Part shown: positions 33,423 through 41,891 of the stretch, piece after piece
Layout of the letters: each line of letters opens with the position of its first letter
Position numbering within the stretch: the stretch's first letter is position 1
Origin: Actibacterium mucosum KCTC 23349
GTDB lineage: Bacteria > Pseudomonadota > Alphaproteobacteria > Rhodobacterales > Rhodobacteraceae
Direction of reading: 5' to 3'
DNA length: 64,000 nucleotides
Assembly: GCF_000647975.1 (NCBI RefSeq)
Contig: NZ_JFKE01000009.1
Location: 1-64,000 of the forward strand
Program-made: the position numbers and the translations under genes
Notes under the pieces: model-generated
Seen by the model: only the letters and a program-made list of their open reading frames with translations
Told to the model about the DNA's origin: nothing
Database searches by the model: none

Positions 33423-33825
33423 CGCAACACTTTCGACGCTTGCCCGTGCGGAAACCGCGCGGCTCAAGCAATTCGCGGAAACTCTGATCGAACCGCTTGG
33501 TGACATCGAGGTCGTGCAATCGCGCACCGGGCTGGTGATGCTTCCCATGCGCGACACGGCGCAGGGCACCGCCTTTCATCTGGGTGAGGTTCTGGTGAGC
33601 GAAGCCCACATTCGCAGTCAGGGCCATGAAGGATACGGGATGCGCCGCGGCACGGACCTGCAGGCCGCCATGGCGATGGCCTTGGTGGATCTCGCCCTGC
33701 AAACCGGCGTTTCGAAAGAGACCTGCGAGGCGTTTTGCGCCGCAGAAGCCGCCGCGCAGCAGGCGGACGACACAGCGGTCCTGCGCAAGGTCGAGGCCAC
33801 GCGTGTCGATATGGAGACTTTCTGA
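33415..33825 (+). CDS. phnG: C-P lyase core subunit PhnG
   Basis: A 136-residue subunit of the PhnGHIJ complex, which with PhnI performs the nucleotide-dependent activation of the phosphonate. Recognisable blocks are RTGLVMLPMRDTAQGTAFHLGEVLVSEA and GMRRGTDLQAAMAMALVDLALQ, which align with PhnG proteins at lowish similarity. It is coupled to phnF by overlap and abuts phnH directly. Confidence 0.9.
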   Translation: MTDATLSTLARAETARLKQFAETLIEPLGDIEVVQSRTGLVMLPMRDTAQGTAFHLGEVLVSEAHIRSQGHEGYGMRRGTDLQAAMAMALVDLALQTGVSKETCEAFCAAEAAAQQADDTAVLRKVEATRVDMETF

Positions 33826-34362
33826 ATGTTGGCTGTACCTCAACCATCCCCGGCGGAAAGCCGTGAAAACCAGACTTTCGAAGCGTTGCTTTGGGCGCTC
33901 AGCCGACCGGGACTTGTGCGCGCCATGCCAGGGTTAGGGGATGCAGACCTTTTGGCTGCGCTGGTTGACCGCGAGTGCCTTGTGCATGCGGCTGACCCAT
34001 TGCTGATCCCCGCGGTCTTGAAAACCGGCGCCAAGGTGGCCGAACTGACCGATGCCGACCACGTCTTTGCCGGCACGCTGGGCGATCTCGCGGTACTGGA
34101 TCAGCTGCAAATGGGGTCGGACCTGTATCCCGATGACGGGGCCACGCTGGTCGTGCATGCCGACTTGAAAACAGGGCCGATGCTGCGCCTGACCGGGCCG
34201 GGTGTCGACGGTACGCTGGATGTGCATATCGGCGGTCTGCCTGACGGGTTCTGGCAACGTCGCGCACAGATCATGCGGTATCCTGCAGGCTTTGAACTGT
34301 TTCTTCTGGACGACGATCAGGTGATGGGCATTCCCCGCTCGACACAGGTAGAGGTGCTCTGA
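33826..34362 (+). CDS. phnH: C-P lyase core subunit PhnH
   Basis: A 178-residue homodimer-forming subunit of the C-P lyase core complex. The N-terminus (SRENQTFEALLWALSRPGL) corresponds to the family's FR-x-LM-x-AMSRPG block, and IRRHVGIGGLP-like DVHIGGLPDGFWQRRAQ near residue 140 matches the conserved end. It begins at the base after the phnG stop and shares one base with phnI. Confidence 0.9.
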   Translation: MLAVPQPSPAESRENQTFEALLWALSRPGLVRAMPGLGDADLLAALVDRECLVHAADPLLIPAVLKTGAKVAELTDADHVFAGTLGDLAVLDQLQMGSDLYPDDGATLVVHADLKTGPMLRLTGPGVDGTLDVHIGGLPDGFWQRRAQIMRYPAGFELFLLDDDQVMGIPRSTQVEVL

Positions 34363-35432
34363 TGGCTTACGTAGCGACACGCGGCGGCGAACGCGCAATC
34401 GAACAGGCGGAACGTCTTTTCCGCGAGGAAATCGGGCCGTTTGACCACTCTCGGGTCCACGAAATCAAGCAGTCGCTTCCCTATCTCATCGATCGGGTCA
34501 TGGGCGAGGCATCGCTGTATGACGAAGATCTTGCCGCGCTTGCATTGGCGCAAACCGGTGGCGAAATGTTCGAAGCCGTTCTTTTGCTGCGCGCCTGGCG
34601 CACAACGCAGCCGCGCCTGACGGTGGCCAAACCGGTAGAACAGAAAGACCTTTTCACGCATCGCCGCATCTCGGCAGCGTTCAAGGATATTCCCGGCGGT
34701 CAGGTGTTGGGGCCAACGCTGGACTATGCGCACCGCATCCTTGCAACGGACGTTCTTGGCGGATCGGCCTACGCCCCTGAGCCCGTTGAGGCGGCAGAGA
34801 AACCTGCGCCCGCAAACGTGCCATCGGTCAGCGCGTGGCAGGCCGAGAATGACCTGGTCGACCTGCCGGACCCGGACCCGACCCAAGGCAACGAAATTCC
34901 AGATCTGACGCGCGAGCCGCTGTTGTTCCCCGCCAAACGGGCGCATACGCTGCAAAGCCTTGCGCGGGCCGAAACCGGCGGTACGCTTGCGCTGGGGTAT
35001 TCAGCCATGCGCGGCTATGGTTCGGCCCACCCAACGGTCAACGAGGTACGTCTTTCCGAGGCCGAGATCGAAGTGACCCATCCCGATGGTCGAACATTCT
35101 CGGCCGGGCGCGTCAAGCTCAGCCAGGCCGAGGTTGTGGACAAGAAGGGCGAGAAGCTCAGCCTTGGGTTTGCCGCGACATTTGGGTGGAACGAGGTCAA
35201 ATGCATCTCGGCCGCAACACTGGATCTGAACAGCCCGGGTGCCGCCAAAGGGTCCGCGACCGAGGAAGAGTTCTTCCTGTACCACACCGAGGGTGTCGAA
35301 AGCTCGGGCTTTTGTATCCACTTCAAACTGCCGCACTATGTGACATTCCAGTCCTCGCTTGATGCCATGCGTGATGCAAAGGCCAAGAAAGCGGCGCAAT
35401 CCTCGTCTTCTGCGACGGAGCCTGCCGAATGA
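34362..35432 (+). CDS. phnI: C-P lyase core subunit PhnI
   Basis: A 356-residue nucleosidase-type subunit that, with PhnGHL, displaces adenine from ATP to make the 5-triphosphoribosyl phosphonate. Typical blocks: MAYVATRGGERAIEQAERL, LLRAWRTTQPRL, HRRISAAFKDIPGGQVLGPTLDYAHR, GYSAMRGYG and the C-terminal EEFFLYHTEGVESSGF with HFKLPHYV, whose two histidines match the zinc-binding pair at the PhnI-PhnJ interface. The stretch around FGWNEVKCISAATLDLN is more divergent from classical PhnI. Confidence 0.9.
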   Translation: MAYVATRGGERAIEQAERLFREEIGPFDHSRVHEIKQSLPYLIDRVMGEASLYDEDLAALALAQTGGEMFEAVLLLRAWRTTQPRLTVAKPVEQKDLFTHRRISAAFKDIPGGQVLGPTLDYAHRILATDVLGGSAYAPEPVEAAEKPAPANVPSVSAWQAENDLVDLPDPDPTQGNEIPDLTREPLLFPAKRAHTLQSLARAETGGTLALGYSAMRGYGSAHPTVNEVRLSEAEIEVTHPDGRTFSAGRVKLSQAEVVDKKGEKLSLGFAATFGWNEVKCISAATLDLNSPGAAKGSATEEEFFLYHTEGVESSGFCIHFKLPHYVTFQSSLDAMRDAKAKKAAQSSSSATEPAE

Positions 35433-36343
35433 GCCTGACAACCCTGACCAAACCGTGGGAGGCCATGAGCTATGGCTTTCTGGACGGGTCCGCCAAACGG
35501 GAACTGCGTCGAAAGACGCTGAAATCGGTAGCCGTTCCCGGCTGCCAGATGCCCTATGCCAGTCGCGAAGTGCCGATGGCGCGCGGCTGGGGCACAGGCG
35601 GGCTGCAGGTTTCGCTGACGCTGGTGAACCCGAAAACCCGTGTAAAGGTCATTGACCAGGGCGCCGATGACAGCGTGAACGCGGCGTCGATCCGCCGGTT
35701 TATCGCGCGGGTCGCCGGCACGCCCACAACGATGGACACGCTCGAGGCCGATCTGATCCAGTCGCGCCACCGTATTCCCGAAGAGATCCTGCGCGAAGAC
35801 CAGATTTTGGTGCTGCAGGTGCCAAACCCCGAACCCCTGCGTCCGGTGCAGCCGAATATGTCGATCGCGCGCCAGATGCACGCGGACGCCGATTATGGCC
35901 GAATGTGGCTGCAGCTTTACGAACAGATTGTGCGGTCGGGCCGGGTGATGCAGGGGGCAAGCTATCCCAGCCTCGTGCACGGACGCCACGTGATGACCCC
36001 GTCGCCGATCCCGCGCTGGGACGTGCCAAAGCTGAACATGTCCAAGCACCTGACCATCCTTTCGGCGGGCCGCGAAAAGCGCATCTTCGCCGTGCCGCCC
36101 TATACGCGTGTCGAACCGTTGGTCTTCAGTGACGTGCCCTACAAGGTCGAAGAGCACGGGCATCTGACCTGCTATCGCTCTGGCACAAAAGGCTTTTTCA
36201 TGAACGAGATTCCGCAGGACGACGGCACCTCGACCTTCGAGGTTTCCGACAGTGAATGGGGTGTAAAGGCAATCCGGAAAGGCGCGGGCGAGCCCGTCAC
36301 AACCGGCGAGACCTGGTACAAGAACGGGGAGATGCCGGAATGA
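35429..36343 (+). CDS. phnJ: PhnJ-family protein lacking the C-P lyase Fe-S cysteines
   Basis: A 304-residue PhnJ homologue. Conserved stretches are RGWGTGGLQVSLTL, VIDQGADDSVNAASIRRF, RHRIPEE, PSPIPRWDVPKLNM and AGREKRIFAVPPYTRV. In E. coli PhnJ, Cys241, Cys244 and Cys266 hold the 4Fe-4S cluster and Cys272 forms the thiyl radical. Here the aligned residues are Cys248, Ser251 (CYRS), Val272 and Gly278 (FEVSDSEWG). Only two cysteines exist in the whole protein. The flanking sequence stays in frame and family-like, so this is divergence, not a frameshift. Classical radical-SAM cleavage of the C-P bond looks impossible as known. The rest of the operon is complete, so the complex is probably still made. 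Confidence 0.88.
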   Translation: MSLTTLTKPWEAMSYGFLDGSAKRELRRKTLKSVAVPGCQMPYASREVPMARGWGTGGLQVSLTLVNPKTRVKVIDQGADDSVNAASIRRFIARVAGTPTTMDTLEADLIQSRHRIPEEILREDQILVLQVPNPEPLRPVQPNMSIARQMHADADYGRMWLQLYEQIVRSGRVMQGASYPSLVHGRHVMTPSPIPRWDVPKLNMSKHLTILSAGREKRIFAVPPYTRVEPLVFSDVPYKVEEHGHLTCYRSGTKGFFMNEIPQDDGTSTFEVSDSEWGVKAIRKGAGEPVTTGETWYKNGEMPE

Positions 36344-37137
36344 CACTGACCTTGGACGCCCCCCGGATCGTTCAGACGCGTGCCTTGCTGCAGGTTTCGA
36401 ATGTGTCGAAAACCTATGGCCCGGTTAAGGCGCTGCAGAATGTCTCGGCCCATGCCTATCCCGGCGAGGTGCTGGGCATTGTCGGCGAAAGTGGCTCGGG
36501 CAAGTCGACGCTTTTGCGGATGATGAATCTCGAGGAAACGCCGGATCAGGGCAGCTATACGCTGGACCTGCCGGATGTTCAGGGCAATCTCTTTGATCTC
36601 GACCGCTTTGCCCGCCGGATGCTGTGCGCCACCCGCATCGGCATCGTTTACCAAAACCCGCATCTGGGGTTGCTGATGAAGCATTCGTCTTCGGGCAATG
36701 TTGCCGAGCGTCTGCTGGTCGCCGGCGAGCGCAGCTTTGCCGTGTTGCGGCAGAAAGCGACCGAGGCGCTGGACGCGTCCGAGTTCCCGCTTGAGCGGCT
36801 GGATGCCCCGCCCGCCGAACTTTCCGGCGGTATGCAGCAGCGCGTGCAGCTGGCCAAGGCTATCGCGCTGGAACCTGCTCTGCTGTTGCTGGACGAACCG
36901 ACAACCGGGCTGGACGTATCGGTGCAGGCGCTTGTGCTGGACACGTTGAAACGCCTGCAACAGGACCGCAAGATCACCATGGTGATCGTCAGCCACGATC
37001 TGGGCGTTATTCGCACATTGGCCGACCGCGTCATGGTCATGCGGCGTGGCGAAGTCGTTGAAACCGGACTGGCCGACCAGATTTTCCAGGATCCGCAACA
37101 TGCTTATACGCAGCAACTGGTGCACGCAAAACTATGA
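36340..37137 (+). CDS. phnK: C-P lyase ATP-binding subunit PhnK
   Basis: ABC-type ATPase of 265 residues that docks on the PhnGHIJ core. Walker A GESGSGKST, the PhnK-type loop CATRIGIVYQNPHLGLLMKHSSSGNVAERL, signature LSGGMQQRVQLAKAI and Walker B LLLLDEPTTGLDVSVQA. ATG 36340 overlaps the phnJ stop (ATGA). The next gene phnL overlaps by four bases. Confidence 0.92.
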   Translation: MTLTLDAPRIVQTRALLQVSNVSKTYGPVKALQNVSAHAYPGEVLGIVGESGSGKSTLLRMMNLEETPDQGSYTLDLPDVQGNLFDLDRFARRMLCATRIGIVYQNPHLGLLMKHSSSGNVAERLLVAGERSFAVLRQKATEALDASEFPLERLDAPPAELSGGMQQRVQLAKAIALEPALLLLDEPTTGLDVSVQALVLDTLKRLQQDRKITMVIVSHDLGVIRTLADRVMVMRRGEVVETGLADQIFQDPQHAYTQQLVHAKL

Positions 37138-37853
37138 CCCGCGTTCTTGAAATCTCCGGCCTGACCAAAGGCTTCACCCTGCATCATCTGAACAATCAGA
37201 TTGCAGCGTTCGATGACATTTCCTTCACCCTGGATGCGGGCGAGTTCGTGTTGCTGAAAGGGGCCAACGGCGCGGGCAAATCGACGCTTCTGCGCACGCT
37301 TTATCGCTCCTACGTGCCGCAGTCAGGTTCGATCACGTTCCAGTCGTCGCATGGCGCCATTGATCTGGCGCGCGCGGCGGATGTCGATATCGCCCATTTG
37401 CGCCGGACCGAGATCGGGTTTGTCACCCAGTTCCTGCTGGCCCGGCCACGCGTCAGCGCCGAGGCCATCGTGGCTGAACCTCTGCGCCTTGCTGGCGTCC
37501 CGCAGGACGATGCGTTGGAACAGGCCCGGCAGGCGCTGGCAATTTTTGGCGTCAAACAGGACCTTTGGCGCGCCTATCCCACAACATTTTCGGGGGGCGA
37601 ACAGCAAAAGGTCAACCTTGCCCGCGCGCTGATCGTACCGCAGAAGCTGTTGCTTCTGGACGAACCCACGGCCTCGCTGGATGCCAATGCCCGTGCGGCG
37701 CTGGTCAACCGGCTGACAGAACTTAAGGCCGCCGGAACAGCCATGATCGGGGTGTTCCACCATCCCGGCGATGTTGAAAAACTGATCGATCGGGTCATCG
37801 ACCTGACCCCTGACATGATCGCACAAGAGGAACGCACCGATGTGGCTGTCTGA
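37134..37853 (+). CDS. phnL: C-P lyase ATP-binding subunit PhnL
   Basis: ABC-type ATPase of 239 residues, the PhnL subunit required with PhnGHI for the ribosylation step. It shows MTRVLEISGLTKGFTLHHLNN, Walker A GANGAGKST, LRRTEIGFVTQFL, the signature FSGGEQQKVNLARAL and Walker B LLLLDEPTASLD. The C-terminus DRVIDLTPDM is typical. It overlaps phnM by 14 bases. Confidence 0.92.
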   Translation: MTRVLEISGLTKGFTLHHLNNQIAAFDDISFTLDAGEFVLLKGANGAGKSTLLRTLYRSYVPQSGSITFQSSHGAIDLARAADVDIAHLRRTEIGFVTQFLLARPRVSAEAIVAEPLRLAGVPQDDALEQARQALAIFGVKQDLWRAYPTTFSGGEQQKVNLARALIVPQKLLLLDEPTASLDANARAALVNRLTELKAAGTAMIGVFHHPGDVEKLIDRVIDLTPDMIAQEERTDVAV

Positions 37854-38997
37854 TGTAACGATCGTTCTGCGCGACCGGGTGATCCCCTGCGGTGCGTTGC
37901 GCATTGAAAACGGGGTGATTGCCGACATCACCGAAACGGCGGGTCAACCCGCGCATATGGTTATTCCCGGCTTTGTCGACATGCATGGCGACATGATCGA
38001 GCTGGAGCTTGAGCCCCGCCCCGGTGTCGATTTCCCGATGGAGGTCGCGGTTGCGCATCTTGATGCGCGCCTTGCCGCTGCGGGTGTGACAACGGCCTAT
38101 GCCGGTGTGTCGTTCTCGCGCAATGCCGTGGACGGTGAACGGCGTTCGTTCGAGCATACCAGCAACATCATCCGCACACTCAAATCGCATCAAAACGGAC
38201 TGCGCGTCGATCATCGCGTACACGCCCGGTTCGACATCACCTTTACCGAGGCCATCGACGCGTTGGAAGGTTTGCTGCAATCGGGCGCCGTTGATCTGGT
38301 TTCGGTCATGGATCACACGCCCGGGCAGGGTCAGTATCGCAACCTTGAGAAACTCGTTGCCTATCGCACACGCAAGGGCACGATGACCGAAAGCGAAGCG
38401 CGCTCACAGATCCAGGCCCGCATCGACAGCGCCATTCCCGCGGAGCAGATCTATGCCAATCTTCAGGTTGTGTCCGGCCTGTGCAAGGAACACGGGGTTG
38501 CCCTTGCCAGCCATGATGACGACACGGTCGAAAAGGCCGGTCTGATGGCCGATATCGGCGCCGTGATCAGCGAGTTTCCGGTCACGCTGGAAGCGGCCGA
38601 AGTTGCGGTGGAGCGTGGCCTGATGACCGCCATGGGCGCGCCGAACGCGATGCGTGGGCAAAGCTATTCGGGCAATCTTTCGGCGCGTGATGCACACGGC
38701 CGCGGGCTGTTGCACATTTTGGCTGCCGACTATCACCCCGCTGCAATCCTGCCTGCGATCCGCGCACTGTCCGCGGCTGACCCGGACGGCTTGCCCGGCG
38801 CGATGCGGCTTGCAACGGTGAACCCCGCCTCGGCGCTGGGCCTGTCGGATCGCGGCGAAATCGCCGTGGGCAAGCGTGCTGATCTTGCCGTTATTGATGG
38901 CAAAGACCGCGTTGTGACGACCTATCATGCGGGCGAGGCCATCTTTTCCAACGGCGCGTTTGCGGCGGATCCGGATCTGACGCTCAAGGCTGGCTGA
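37840..38997 (+). CDS. phnM: RPnTP hydrolase PhnM
   Basis: Amidohydrolase-superfamily diphosphatase, 385 residues, that removes pyrophosphate from ribose-1-phosphonate triphosphate. Metal-site motifs: DMHGDMIELELEPRPGVDF, MDHTPGQGQYRN, ASHDDDT and MGAPNAMRGQSYSGNLSAR. It is the last gene behind phnF before a new promoter at phnC. A second, more divergent copy lies on the minus strand of this region. Confidence 0.93.
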   Translation: MWLSDVTIVLRDRVIPCGALRIENGVIADITETAGQPAHMVIPGFVDMHGDMIELELEPRPGVDFPMEVAVAHLDARLAAAGVTTAYAGVSFSRNAVDGERRSFEHTSNIIRTLKSHQNGLRVDHRVHARFDITFTEAIDALEGLLQSGAVDLVSVMDHTPGQGQYRNLEKLVAYRTRKGTMTESEARSQIQARIDSAIPAEQIYANLQVVSGLCKEHGVALASHDDDTVEKAGLMADIGAVISEFPVTLEAAEVAVERGLMTAMGAPNAMRGQSYSGNLSARDAHGRGLLHILAADYHPAAILPAIRALSAADPDGLPGAMRLATVNPASALGLSDRGEIAVGKRADLAVIDGKDRVVTTYHAGEAIFSNGAFAADPDLTLKAG

Positions 38998-39063
38998 ACC
39001 GTTAAGTAACTTTCACATTGCCGTTGTTTCGGCGTTACGCCGATCACGGAAAGTCAGGGCATA

Positions 39064-39079
39064 ATTCATTCGGATGAAT
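39064..39079. promoter_or_regulatory. PhnF operator 2 (phnC promoter)
   Basis: ATTCATTCGGATGAAT, a 16-base near-perfect palindrome with the same core as the phnF and phnD2 sites, ends four bases before the phnC ATG. CATAAT (39060-39065) could be the -10, so a bound PhnF would cover the transcription start. The position shows that the transporter genes have their own regulated promoter. Confidence 0.75.
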
Positions 39080-39083
39080 CATC

Positions 39084-39884
39084 ATGCCCGCAGAACTAAA
39101 ACTAGAAAATGTTTCCCGTCACTTTGACGAGACCAAGGCCGTCGATAATGTTTCGCTTTCCATCGCTCCCGGCCAGTTCGTTGGCGTGATTGGGCGCTCG
39201 GGCGCGGGCAAATCGACGATGCTGCGCCTCGTGAACCGCCTGATTGACCCGACATCGGGGTCGATCTCGTTTGACGGGGTTGAGATCACGAAACTGAAAG
39301 GCAAGGAACTGCGCAACTGGCGCAGGGACTGCGCCATGATCTTTCAGCAGTTCAATCTTGTTGAACGGCTGGACGTGCTGACCAATGTCCTGATCGGGCG
39401 TTTGGCCGAACACGGGTTTGCAAGCTCGATGGCCATGCACTTTACCGACGAAGAGCGCACGATGGCGCTGCAGGCCCTTGACCGGCTTGATCTGGTCCCG
39501 CAGGCGCTGCAACGTGCAGGCACCCTTTCCGGCGGTCAGCAGCAGCGTGTTGCAATCGCCAAGGCACTGGTTCAACAGCCAAAAATCATGTTGGCGGACG
39601 AGCCGATTGCCTCGCTTGATCCGGCCAATGCGACCAAGGTGATGGATGGCCTGCGCCAGATCAATCGCCAGGATAAGATCACCGTTCTTGTGAACCTGCA
39701 CACGCTCGATACCGCGCGCGCCTATTGCGATCGTATCGTCGCCATGCGGGCAGGGCGTGTGATGTTCGATGGCACGGCCCTTCAGCTGACCGATGACGTC
39801 GTGCGCGACATCTACGGTCTGGAAGGACTGGCCGAATTCAACGAAGCCGTCACCTCGACCCAGGGTTTGAAGGTGCCAGCCTGA
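39084..39884 (+). CDS. phnC: Phosphonate ABC transporter ATP-binding protein PhnC
   Basis: ATPase of 266 residues for phosphonate import. Walker [10 protein letters not shown], the PhnC-specific [27 protein letters not shown], signature [15 protein letters not shown] and Walker [14 protein letters not shown]. The start ATG lies right behind the PhnF operator without a clear Shine-Dalgarno. A terminator-like hairpin separates it from phnD. Confidence 0.93.
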   Translation: MPAELKLENVSRHFDETKAVDNVSLSIAPGQFVGVIGRSGAGKSTMLRLVNRLIDPTSGSISFDGVEITKLKGKELRNWRRDCAMIFQQFNLVERLDVLTNVLIGRLAEHGFASSMAMHFTDEERTMALQALDRLDLVPQALQRAGTLSGGQQQRVAIAKALVQQPKIMLADEPIASLDPANATKVMDGLRQINRQDKITVLVNLHTLDTARAYCDRIVAMRAGRVMFDGTALQLTDDVVRDIYGLEGLAEFNEAVTSTQGLKVPA

Positions 39885-39895
39885 TCAATTTCAAC

Positions 39896-39918
39896 AGAGG
39901 CCTCCGGGCCTCTTTTCT
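39896..39918 (+). terminator. Intrinsic terminator between phnC and phnD
   Basis: AGAGGCC and GGCCTCT pair around TCCG, then TTTTCTTTTG. It looks like a true intrinsic terminator inside the transporter operon, so phnD may be read by partial readthrough or processing. No second PhnF operator is visible between it and phnD. Confidence 0.75.
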
Positions 39919-39951
39919 TTTGTGCAAACGCTACTCAGGGGAGATCCAAAA

Positions 39952-40863
39952 ATGCGTTTCATTACAGCAGCAGTCGCCGCACTGCTGGCCACGTCAGCAG
40001 TAGCTGAAGACGCGGCCTGGAAAGAAGACTATCAGGTCATCAAGTTCGGCATCCTGTCGGGCGAAAACGAAAAAGACCGCATCGCGCGGTACACCCCGTT
40101 TGAAGCCTATCTGGAGCGTGAGCTGGGCGTTGAAGTCGAAATCTTCACCGCAGGCAGCTATGACGGTGTGATCCAGGCAATTGCTGCCGATCAGATCGAA
40201 TTCGCCTTCTTCGGTTCGTCGTCCTACGCCGCTGCCTACACCGGCACCGACGGCAAAGTAGAGCCGCTGGTGTCGCGCATCCGTCAGGACGGCTCGACCG
40301 GTTACTACTCGGTTCTGGTGACCCGTTGCGAAGACAACTACAGCGCCATCACTGACCTTGAAGGCAAAGTTGTGGCCTTTGCTGACCCGGATTCGACCTC
40401 GGGCTATGCTGTGCCTTACTTCAACATCGCCAAAGAGGTTGACCCCAAGACCTTCTTCTCGGCCATCCCGTTCTCGGGTTCGCACGAAGCAGGTGTCGCT
40501 GGGGTTTCGCAGGGCACGTTTGACGCCGCTGCAACCTGGCAGAATAACGCCGTTGATGGCCGCTGGCAGCGTATGATCGAAAAAGGCATGATCGCCGAAG
40601 GCGAAATCTGCCCGATCTGGGAATCGCCTGAAATCACCTCGGGCCCGTTCACTGCGCGCAAAAACCTGCCGCAGGAACTGAAAGACACAATGCAGGACCT
40701 GGTGATGAATATCCCCGAAGCTGACCCGGAAGCCTTCAAGGCAATGACCGGCGAAGTCGAAGGCTCGCCGAACCCGCAGGTTGGCTGGATCGAAGTTGAC
40801 CACGAGCGTTACCAGTGGATCGTGGACATGCGCGACTGGCTGAAAAAGCAGCGCCGTTCGTAA
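39952..40863 (+). CDS. phnD: Phosphonate ABC transporter substrate-binding protein PhnD
   Basis: Periplasmic protein of 303 residues with an 18-residue signal peptide (ITAAVAALLATSAVA). Family blocks are FGILSGENEKDRIARYTPFEAYLERELG, FFGSSSYAAAY and FADPDSTSGYAVPYF. ATG 39952 follows CAGGGGAG. It is flanked by two hairpin terminators, which may shape its high expression relative to the permeases. Confidence 0.93.
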   Translation: MRFITAAVAALLATSAVAEDAAWKEDYQVIKFGILSGENEKDRIARYTPFEAYLERELGVEVEIFTAGSYDGVIQAIAADQIEFAFFGSSSYAAAYTGTDGKVEPLVSRIRQDGSTGYYSVLVTRCEDNYSAITDLEGKVVAFADPDSTSGYAVPYFNIAKEVDPKTFFSAIPFSGSHEAGVAGVSQGTFDAAATWQNNAVDGRWQRMIEKGMIAEGEICPIWESPEITSGPFTARKNLPQELKDTMQDLVMNIPEADPEAFKAMTGEVEGSPNPQVGWIEVDHERYQWIVDMRDWLKKQRRS

Positions 40864-40879
40864 TCTGACAGTGTTTGAT

Positions 40880-40912
40880 GGCGCGGAAGGTTCTCCTTCC
40901 GCGCCGTTTTTT
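40880..40912 (+). terminator. Intrinsic terminator after phnD
   Basis: GGCGCGGAAGG and CCTTCCGCGCC pair perfectly around TTCT and are followed by GTTTTTT. A strong stem; the phnE genes downstream would depend on readthrough. Confidence 0.85.
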
Positions 40913-40958
40913 CGACTGCTGCGCGCCTGTGCGCGCTTCATCGCATCAGGATTCTTCG

Positions 40959-41891
40959 ATGACCGCCATTCCCGATACTCCGCCGCTGCGCCCGATCGAT
41001 CAGTTCGAGCTTGACTACGCCGCGCTGCGCCGCCGTTCCAGGATCACCTGGCTGGTTGCGGCGATCATCTTTTTCGCTTTCTTCACGTTCTCTGCGTGGT
41101 TGGGTGACTTTTTCAAGGTTACGCAAGTCACCTTGCCGGATGGATCGCGCGATTGGCGCTGGATCATCCCGGCTGGCATTCCGCGCCTTGGTGAGTTCAT
41201 CGTAAAAACCATTCCCTCGCTCAGCTGGGACACGTTGGGTGCGGATCTGGGCGAGTGGTTCTGGCGTTGGAAGGTTTGGATGAACCTGCTGATTGAAACC
41301 ATTCTGATTGCCTTCATGGCGACCGTATTTGGTGTGATCGGCGGTTTTGTTCTGTCGTTCCCCGCCGCGCGGAACCTTGCCCCGAACAAATGGTCCTTGT
41401 GGATCAGCCGCCGCTATCTTGAGATTGCGCGGACCGTGCCGGAACTGGTCTGGGCACTGATCTTCGTCTTTTGCTTCTCGGTTGGCCCCATGGCCGGTGT
41501 TCTGGCCATCGGCCTGCATGCCACCGGCGCGTTGGGCAAGCTTTACTCGGAAGTGAACGAAAACATCGATATGCGGCCGCTGGAAGGCGTGAAAGCCTCG
41601 GGCGGGACGTGGTTTGACCAGATCCGCTATGGCGCGGTGCCGCAGGTTCTGCCAAACATCATCAGCTATACCCTGCTGCGGTTCGAGATCAACGTGCGCT
41701 CGTCGTCGATCATTGGCTATGTCGGCGCAGGCGGTCTGGGACAGGAGTTCCGCGAGGCGCTGTCTTTGCAGGAATACACCGACCTCTCAGCGCTCTTCAT
41801 CATCATCTTTGTCACAGTGATCGTGATCGACTTTGGCTCTGAAAAGCTGCGTCACCGGATCATCGGGATCGAGAAAGGCCCAGCGACATGA
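40959..41891 (+). CDS. phnE: Phosphonate ABC transporter permease PhnE (first)
   Basis: Permease of 310 residues with about six membrane helices and a long periplasmic insert (TQVTLPDGSRDWRWIIPAG) after the first. The EAA-type loop is EGVKASGGTWFDQIRYGAVPQVLPNI, typical of PhnE. It overlaps the second permease by four bases; the two should form a heterodimeric channel. Confidence 0.92.
   Translation: MTAIPDTPPLRPIDQFELDYAALRRRSRITWLVAAIIFFAFFTFSAWLGDFFKVTQVTLPDGSRDWRWIIPAGIPRLGEFIVKTIPSLSWDTLGADLGEWFWRWKVWMNLLIETILIAFMATVFGVIGGFVLSFPAARNLAPNKWSLWISRRYLEIARTVPELVWALIFVFCFSVGPMAGVLAIGLHATGALGKLYSEVNENIDMRPLEGVKASGGTWFDQIRYGAVPQVLPNIISYTLLRFEINVRSSSIIGYVGAGGLGQEFREALSLQEYTDLSALFIIIFVTVIVIDFGSEKLRHRIIGIEKGPAT

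Noticed and set aside
39001-39060. Pho box upstream of phnC
   Set aside because: CTTTCACATT gives one weak half-site but no second direct repeat at 11-base spacing.
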